DNA of 64,000 nucleotides, from NCBI RefSeq assembly GCF_030445035.2, contig NC_080676.1, positions 9,834,940-9,898,939 of the forward strand, given 5' to 3'. Within the stretch, counting starts at the first letter, position 1. Each line of letters begins with the position of its first letter. Below are positions 56,811-64,000 of this stretch, one piece after another. Below the pieces are notes generated by a model, which saw nothing but the letters and a program-made list of their open reading frames with translations, ran no database searches and had not been told where the DNA came from. The stretch comes from Dasypus novemcinctus (taxonomy: Eukaryota; Chordata; Mammalia; Cingulata; Dasypodidae). The translations under genes and the position numbers were made by a program.

Positions 56811-57226
56811 GCGGCTTGGCCCAGTGGTTGGGGCGTCTGTCTACCACCTGGGAGGTCTGTGGTTCAAACCCTGGGCCTCCTTGACCCATGTGCAGCTGGC
56901 CCATGCGCAGTGCTGATGCGCGCAAGGAGTGCCGTGCCACACAGGGGTGTCCCCCGCATAGGGGAGCCCCACATGCAAGGAGTGCACCCCATAAGGAGAG
57001 CCGCCCAGTGCAAAAGAAGTACGGCCTGCCTAAGAATGGTGCCGCCTACATGGAGAGCTGACATCAACAAGATGACGCAACAAAAAGAAACACGGATTTC
57101 TGTGCTGCTGGCAACAACAGAAGCAGATAAAGAAGACGATGCAGCAAATAGACCCGGAGAACAGACAACTGGGGCAGGAGTGGGGGAGAAGGGGAGAAAT
57201 AAATAAATCTTTAAAAAACAACAACA
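56811..57226 (+). repeat. DAS-SINE
   Basis: Head GCGGCTTGGCCCAGTGGTTGG and B box GGTTCAAACCC, body, tail. Flanks AACCCATATGTTTG (56797-56810) and AAACCATAGGTTTG (57227-57240) match at 12 of 14. Confidence 0.9.
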
Positions 57227-57240
57227 AAACCATAGGTTTG

Positions 57241-58342
57241 TGAAGGTGTTCCTGGAATATTTGGAGTACATTTGTAAAGGAGAAGAAATCCCCAGTGGAG
57301 GATTATTCTGTTTATCTCTGAAAATCTGTGGTTTAAGAGAGGAGATTAAAAAAAAAAAAATTATTTTTTTAAGTCATCGTATAGACTTGAAAAGTGCTTA
57401 AGGAGTGCCAGTTATGAATTCAGCAAGAAGGGGTGGTATTTTAAAAAATAGGTTGTACTAGCCTTCTTTATAGAGGAGCAGTTGACTATTGATAATATGG
57501 CTCTTGGTCTTGATTCATTGTTAACGGAAACAGTGACAGTTGTAAATACAATCACATTCACACTGTTCGCTGTAAGTGCAGTATATCTGCCTTTGCATAT
57601 TGCAGTACCCTGGCATGCACAGAATTTTTAAAATGAGGGATAAATTAAAAGCATTTCTCCCTTTAATTGAAATAAAAGTAAATACAATTTCCATTATTTC
57701 ATTTGGCTTGCCAGAGTATCATATCTCAGCAATATTTTGGATGTTACTTCAAGTTTATTACTTTAGGGTCAAGATATGATTTGTAAATTTAGGGATAAGA
57801 GAAAGGTATCCAAAATGGTACACATGACTTGAACGTTGAAAATTTGAATTTGACACTCACAAATTCACAAAAATACAGTACTAAATTATTGAGCATATTT
57901 AAAAAATAATATCCAAATGCCACAGTAGAAAATGAAAAAAGCTTTCCAAAAGCATATGCATCCATAAAGAGAATTAAGATCTAGTTGTCTCTATTTGTCA
58001 AGTTGAGACGTTCAACCTTTCACCTTTTGAGTGTGCTGTGTTATTCAGCTCACTATCTGATGGAGCAAAGTATTTTGCAGTGAGAAATTGCTTCATGATT
58101 TCTGAGTCCATGTTTGATCCAGATAGCCGCAGTGAGCTGACAAATCTACCAAACTCTGTTGACAAGTAATCTGAGTGGAATTTTCAAATTTCTCAGAAAT
58201 GAAGGGTAAAAAAAGAAACTTGTCAAGATTAGGAAACAGAATAAACTCTAGCTAGTTTAAGCAGAAAGAGATTTAATAAAGGATTGTAAGTGGTTTACAT
58301 AGCAAGTTAAACTTTTAGAAATGGCATTCAAAATTGGGAACA
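57241..58342. other. Intron, nothing recognised
   Basis: About 1.1 kb of AT-rich sequence without a recognised element. Confidence 0.4.
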
Positions 58343-58545
58343 AATGGGGCTCAAGTGGTTGAGTGCCTGCGTCTCACATGGAAGGTCCCAGGTTCGGTCT
58401 GCTGTACTTCCTAAAAACAAATAACAAGCAAACATGAAAAAATTAACTCAGGGAAGCCCATTTGGCTCAGTGGTCGAGTGCTGGCTTCCCACATACAGGA
58501 TTGGGGTTCAATCCTGGGCCCTGGTACATCTAAAAAAAAAAAGTC
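58343..58545 (+). repeat. Pair of short tRNA-derived SINE units
   Basis: Two sense units lie at about 58343-58440 and 58446-58545. A boxes are GGCTCAAGTGGTTGAGTG and GGCTCAGTGGTCGAGTG; B boxes are AGGTTCGGTCTG and GGGTTCAATCCTG. Each ends in an A-rich stretch. This is the sense-strand, two-unit form of the arrays at 4.85 and 47.9 kb. Confidence 0.75.
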
Positions 58546-59423
58546 ACATTGTAGCTGGGATATATACCAAGAGAGTTACCACCTCTTTTAGGATCAAAAA
58601 CGCATCTGCAAAATTGGGAAGCTACAACTTATAGTTGCTTGTTTTTAGAACTCTACCACCTCTGCCATGCTCAAAAATATGGTACTTTAGGAAATAGCCA
58701 TTGTCTGATAGCCACCTTGATCTGTAAGCTATTGTGACTGCTGCTAGCTCTAGAGGCAGTCCACACCTGCGACAACCTGTACGGACAGAATGGATGCCTT
58801 CTGCCCTTGATATCGGTGACACCTCTGACTGGATATTAGGACTTCTGCAAATACTACTGCAGAAAACCTGGACATCTTCCTGACAGTGCTTCCTAGAGAA
58901 GAATCTACCTTAAAACACAACCTTTCCTTTTTTGCCATCCAAATTTTAGCGAGTGTATCTGATTTGTGGAACTTAAACCATACCCACAACCCTAGCTGTG
59001 AGACTGGAAAATACAGTTTTTTGGCTTCTTATTTATAATACAGGAAGGCAAAACCTAAAGGAGGTTTAAGTGGATGCTGAACACCAATCCTCCAGAGCTG
59101 ACACAGGTAATAGAACCTGATTCTCCTTAAGGCTAGTCCATCATCAAAAATGCTTTAGCTACTTTGAAAAAGACTGCAAATAATACCATCAAACACTGTT
59201 GATAAGCTCTTACACCTCTTTGTTTTTAACATATTTTTACAGTTTCCAAATGACACATTTTAAAAAATACCTAAAACTGGTGTTCCACATATATGATGAA
59301 TTTAGTGGTCTGAGGATGCTAGAAGTTTGGTTAGTGGATGAAAAATCAGAAAGAGAAGAAAAGAGTAACCATTAGATTGGATTGTGCAAACTTGCTCAGT
59401 GTTGTCAAATACTGATTCTTTGT
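58546..59423. other. Intron, nothing recognised
   Basis: About 880 bp with no recognised feature. Confidence 0.4.
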
Positions 59424-59845
59424 TGTCTTCGTTTGTCTGAGCTGCTATCACAAATATCACAAACTGGTTTTGGCTTAAACAACAGGATTTTATTGGATAA
59501 TGGTTTTGAGATTAGAAGTCCAAAAGCAAGATATCAGCAAGGCTTGCTTTCTCCTGGAGTCTACCATTCTGGTGCCTGTTGCCAGCAATCTTGAGACTCT
59601 TTGGCTTGTATTTCTGCCTCATATTACATGGTGATTACCTCTCCTTTGTCGTTTCTGTGACTTCCCATGTTCTCTCTAAGGCCTCCATTTTAATGGTTTA
59701 AGACCAACCCTCATTCAGTTTGGCCACACCTTAACTCAAAATAACATCTTCAAGAGATCCTCTTTATAATGGATTCACACTTAAAGGGACATGAATTAAG
59801 ATTAGGAAGATATCTAAATTGGGGTACATAATTCAGCCTACCATA
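59424..59845 (-). mobile_element. MLT1-type MaLR solo LTR (fossil)
   Basis: Antisense MLT1 layout: GCTGCTATCACAAATATCAC, GGCTTAAACAACAGGATTTT, GTGACTTCCCATGTTCTCTC and AATTGGGGTACATAATTCAGC. An ancient eutherian-age LTR with no internal region beside it. Confidence 0.8.
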
Positions 59846-60099
59846 GTAGTCAGACCAGGTCGTTGCCAAAAAACATTCATCTGATTTGGTAGCATTTAGT
59901 GTTCTTCAAGATTCTGGTCACAGAGTAGTATCAGAAACCAGATTGAAGTTTTGCGCTATGAGTAAGGAGGGTGGGGAAGGATTGGAGAATATACAGTAAG
60001 TTCTCAAGAAGCCTGGCTTTTAAGGAACAATAGATTTTTCTCCCCCAGTGCACGTTTATTTGTTTACCAGAATTGGTTAGAACTAGTCAGACTCTAGGC

Positions 60100-60298
60100 C
60101 AGGGGTTCTTAACCTTTTTTGTTCCATGGACCCCTTTGCCAGTCAGGTGAAAACCACTCACTGACCCTTTACTAAGCCCACACTATACTGTATATTATTT
60201 GATAAATATATCACACCTGCACCAACACTTCCTTACAAGAATAATCTTTTTTTTTGAATTTCAATTCAGTCTCACAGACCCCTTGTTAAGAACTCTTG
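60100..60298 (+). mobile_element. hAT-type nonautonomous DNA transposon
   Basis: A 199-bp element starts CAGGGGTTCTTAACC and ends TTGTTAAGAACTCTTG, an imperfect inverted pair. It is flanked by 8-bp duplications CTCTAGGC (60092-60099) and CTTTAGGC (60299-60306), 7 of 8 matching, the hAT signature. Inner text (CATGGACCCCTTTGCCAGTC) matches a common mammalian MER-type family whose name I am not certain of. Confidence 0.85.
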
Positions 60299-60306
60299 CT
60301 TTAGGC

Positions 60307-60864
60307 AGATATCACACATGAGACAAGTACAATCTTCCAAACTTGCTTCCTTTTGTCTTTTTGTATTGCTTGATGTAAAATATGTGTTTTAAACATTCTC
60401 TTTTTGCTTTGAGATATCATGGGTATACTCATACATTTATTGTTTGACTAATCATGAGTTAGTTCACTTTTGATTATGTTTTTATAAAGTGCCAATTAAT
60501 CATTTAGATTTATGTTGCTTATAAAATGCCAGTTAATGACTTTTTGTAGTTTGTAGTTTCAGTTTGAAGTCCTGGTAAGTAACCTAAACAGTGTATTTGT
60601 ATGATTGATTGGTGAACTGGGCATTGGTTATTTGAATTCATTTTGATGTAATTGATTTGAATTTTTAGTCAGTGATGGACATTCAAAGAGTACAGGTTAT
60701 GATAAATTGGATGTATTTATTTATGAATTAGATACCTGATAGTGATAAGTTCATTGGATTCTACAAAATAACTCCATTGTATTCCTCTTATTTTTAAAAA
60801 GAGGGAAAATATGTGTATGTTTATATAGTATAGTTTACTCAAACTGAGTTACGCGAATGAAACA
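60307..60864. other. Intron, nothing recognised
   Basis: About 560 bp AT-rich with no recognised element. Confidence 0.4.
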
Positions 60865-61680
60865 GGAACATGATCAGAATCAGTGATCCATTGTTCCAAA
60901 TTCTCCAATTAGGAGCAATGAAGTTCTTAAATATGCTTCTACATGGATGAACCTTGAAGACAACAGGTTGAGGGAGATGTCAGACACAGAGGAACAAATA
61001 CTATATGATTCCACTAATATGAAATAGCTAGAATATGCAAATTCATAGAGATAGGAAGTAGAGTACAGGTTACCATGGGAGGTTGCCATAGGGAGCTAAT
61101 GTATAATGCATACAGGTTTCTGTTTGGGGTAATGGCAGGGGATAGTGGTGAGTGCAGTGCAACATGTGAATGTGAGTAAGGCCATTGAGATTTGGAGTGG
61201 TTAAGAGAGGAAAGTTTAAGTTATATAGATGTGTCTACAGTATTTTAAAAAGTGACTAAAGAGACAGTGGCAATTAAATGCAGTACATGATCCTGGACCA
61301 GATCAAGTAATGGAGGAGAAAATGTCCAAAAGGACATTGTTGGGACAATTGGGAAAAACTGGAATCTAGATGTATGCTTTATATAAATGTTAAATTTAAA
61401 TTGATAACTGTACTTAAAGTGCTTATATGAGCAAAGATCCATGATTTTAGGAAATGTACATGGCATGGATGTTTGCAGCCTACTTTCAAAGGTTTAGAAA
61501 ATAATAAATGGATGGACAGATGGATGGATAGAAGTATATATAGAATGATATGAGAAGTATGGCAAAATGTAAAGTTGATGGATATGGCTTTCTTGGTGAG
61601 GAGTATGTTGGAACTCATTTTGTATTTTTACAACTCCTGTAAGTTTGAAATTGTTTCAGAATAAAACGTTAAAAAAATAA
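60865..61680 (+). mobile_element. L1 fragment: ORF2 end and 3' UTR
   Basis: CTACATGGATGAACCTTGAAG, AAATAGCTAGAATATGCAAAT and GAGTACAGGTTACCATGGG are followed by a 3' UTR ending AAAACGTTAAAAAAATAAAG. It matches the L1 at 5640-6985 over nearly its full length. Confidence 0.8.
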
Positions 61681-62860
61681 AGTTGGACTTCAAATTAGAA
61701 AGTAAATAGGACAGTGCAATTGGGTTTATTATCATAAATGTCTAAACTATAAAGTCCTAGAATTATAAAGGACCTTGTACTCATTTATATTTTATCAGAT
61801 GCTTCACTTTTTCGGATACTGGTAGTCAATGCTGACTTGTATGGTCTAACTTCCATGTTGGAGAATCTATACTAAAAATTTCCCCTTGCAAGCTGTCTTC
61901 TACAGACCCTGGTATGTTAAATGTGGAAAAAATCTAGTCAAGTGCAGTGTAACAATCTGGATTATATGTGTAAAAATTTTTTTTTTCTATTTGATAGGTA
62001 ACATGTTTATCATGATCTAATTCCAAATTCTTCTACATTCCAGGCTCTATATGGTTTTCTGATTGGAAAACCTCCTCTGTATTATCTAGACAGGAGAAGT
62101 CAAAGAGAGAGAGATTGAAAATAAAGAAAATAGAATTGCTGGTCAGCCTCTGGAGGGAAGGAGAGGCAAGGGAGTAGTAGAGAGAGGACAGGTTGATGGA
62201 TGAGCTTTGGATAAGAGGAGAGACACCTAGTCATTTGAAGAAGAGGAGAATGGGTGGATATAGATTCAGTTATATATTAATTTTCCTGTTAGGAGACTGA
62301 TCTGTTAGTAAGGCCCAATTCATATTAGGTGATTTGAGAGTCATTTAAAGGGTTACATTCCTTGCCTCTGACTTGAGATGAACTTAAATTTGTTTATTTT
62401 GTTTAAATGGTAACTTGTTATTTTCCTATTCAAAGGCAAATTTAACCAGTAGTAAGATACTTGTGCTGTTCCAATGGATGGTTTTCTTGTTTTAATTTTA
62501 AAAAATTATTTATTTATAGGCTGTTTCACAGGTTTCTTAAGTTTCTGATAGTCATACTTGAAATATAATGGTTTAAATGTCCTTAGGTGTTAAAGCTAAT
62601 AAGCAGAAAGACTTGAGTTTACCTAGTCCAAGCCTTCATTGGGAAAGCTTAAGTTATTTGTCTGAAATTAGATAGTGACTTATTAGCAGAGGTAAGACAG
62701 GAAAATTGGTTTTATAGTTGTTAGGGCAGTGGTTTTTCCTTTATGCCATTTTCTTTGCTTTTTGAATTTAGTACACTGTTTTCTGATTTCACCACTCATA
62801 CTTATTGTCCTTTTGGTTCAATATCTCACAAGTACTTCAAAACTACTAGACTTCTTGAAT
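61681..62860. other. Intron, nothing recognised
   Basis: About 1.2 kb. A purine-rich patch lies at 62095-62235. No repeat family was recognised. Confidence 0.4.
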
Positions 62861-62864
62861 TCTT

Positions 62865-64000
62865 TAATATTCGTTTATTCAACAAATATTTCTTGAGTGC
62901 CTACTATATGACAGTTACTATTTTAGATCTTGGGGATCAGCAAGTTCTCAGGGTCTCAAGAATGGGGGAAACAAAAGAAACACTAAAGTAAATAATTAAC
63001 AGAGTTTCAGATAGTAATAAATTCTATAAAGAAAAAGCAGAAATAGAATGTGATAGTGGAATTATCTGCTTTAGATAGAGTAGTTAGGGAGAGTTTCTTT
63101 GGGGAAGTGCCATTCAAGCTGAGACTAGACTGATAAGAAAGAACCATCCATGTGAAGATCTAGGGTAGAACATTTCAGAGGCCCTAAGCTTGAACAAAAT
63201 TGGCATATTTGATGAATGGAAAGAAAGTGAACATACTGCAGAAAAATGAGAAGAGGTTCAAGAGGTAGACAGGGACCACCATTTCAGTAGAGCTGTATAG
63301 ACTGTGGTATGGAAATAGGATTTTATTCTAAGTGAAATGGGGTGGTGTTGGGGCAAGGGAATGACTGACCTGAATATGTTTAAAAGATAGGTCTGCTTTA
63401 TAGAGATTGGATTGTAGGAAGGGTTAGGAGTGGGAGCAGACATACCAGGTTGGAAACTGTGTCATGCTTGTCCAAATGAGAGATGATGGTAGCTTGGACT
63501 TGGGTGCTATCAGTGAAGGTGAAGATAAGTGGTAGATTTGGAATTTATTTTGGAGGTCTGCTGGATTTGCTGATGGAGTGGATGCCAGGTTGGGGTGGAG
63601 GATGGGAGGATGGTGAGAGGGAGAAGATGATGATGGTGCCATTTATTGAACATCTTTGGGGAGGGGATGCTTTAGGGAAGGAAATCAATTTGTCTGGGAC
63701 TTGTTAAATTTAAGATGCCTACTAGATAGACAAGGAGGCAGTTCAATATTTACATGTAGTATTGCGAATAGATCAAGCTTAGGGATGCAAATTTGGGAGG
63801 TGTCAGCATTAACATCGTATACTGCAGGAAATTGCATGGGGAAAGAGAAAGTGGCCCAGAACTGAGCCCTTGGATATTCCAGCATTTAGACATGAGGTGG
63901 GAAAGAAGTCAGCAAAAGGCCAGTGATTTAGGAGGGATACCAGAAATGTTGCCTTGTGGAAGCCAAAAGAAGAGAGCATTTTAAGGAAGAATGTCAGTGT
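62865..64000 (-). mobile_element. Long antisense L2 with reverse-transcriptase remnants, runs off window
   Basis: It begins with reversed L2 3' terminal text (TTCAACAAATATTTCTTGAG, TGCCTACTATATGACAG) and continues through the 3' UTR into ORF2. On the minus strand, frames read as L2/CR1-type RT downstream parts: SRHLKFNKSQTN (about 63720-63685, family SNRHLKLNMSKTE) and the region around 63640-63480. At 63850-63880, reversed text corresponds to the GVPQGS motif region. Many stops and shifts are present. More than 1.1 kb lies in the window, long for an L2 copy. Confidence 0.8.

Overview
This is mammalian nuclear DNA, most likely from an armadillo (Xenarthra, Dasypus-like). The clearest sign is eleven copies of a roughly 370-440 bp tRNA-derived SINE with Pol III A and B boxes, an internal CGCAAGGAGTG-type body, a G-rich tract and an AAATAAATAAATCTTT tail. 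I recognise it as the DAS-SINE family described from the nine-banded armadillo. There are also short tRNA-monomer relatives of it, lineage-type L1s with a long 3' UTR, and an LTR family I associate with xenarthrans. The species is inferred from these repeats, not from a database match.

Only one protein-coding exon can be supported: exon 1 of RASA2 (RAS p21 protein activator 2, GAP1m) on the + strand, at 39925-40057. It lies in a strong CpG island (about 39.48-40.76 kb) with tandem GC boxes just upstream. The window therefore splits into about 39.5 kb of 5' flanking intergenic DNA (in human, ZBTB38 lies further upstream; none of its coding sequence was recognised here) and about 24 kb of RASA2 intron 1. 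I did not find exon 2.

The 5' flank is mostly layered transposons. They include an L1 split by an opposite-strand L1 (7.0-8.45 kb), a Tigger transposase relic (8.64-9.77 kb) abutting a 5.1 kb antisense L1 with a readable endonuclease and RT, a solo LTR with gammaretroviral-type layout (17 kb) and a KRAB-A box relic next to an LTR fragment (19.3 kb). Further on are an orphan CpG island with a perfect 32-bp tandem duplication (22.3-23.2 kb), a MER20 carrying a 47-bp L1 tail insertion (24.3 kb), and an L1 that received a solo LTR and then a SINE (26.4-28.7 kb). Between these are stretches of 0.5-3 kb in which I recognise nothing.

Intron 1 starts GC-rich with a GAG/GGA microsatellite and then becomes AT-rich. 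It holds old MIR and L2 copies, MLT1 and hAT fossils and several well-preserved DAS-SINEs with clear target-site duplications. The window ends inside a long antisense L2 that still reads as reverse transcriptase in fragments. No tRNA or rRNA gene, CRISPR array or operon was seen, and nothing in the window supports a wholly new biological system. The best leads are the KRAB relic, the orphan CpG island, the multi-tRNA-unit SINEs and the datable nested insertions.
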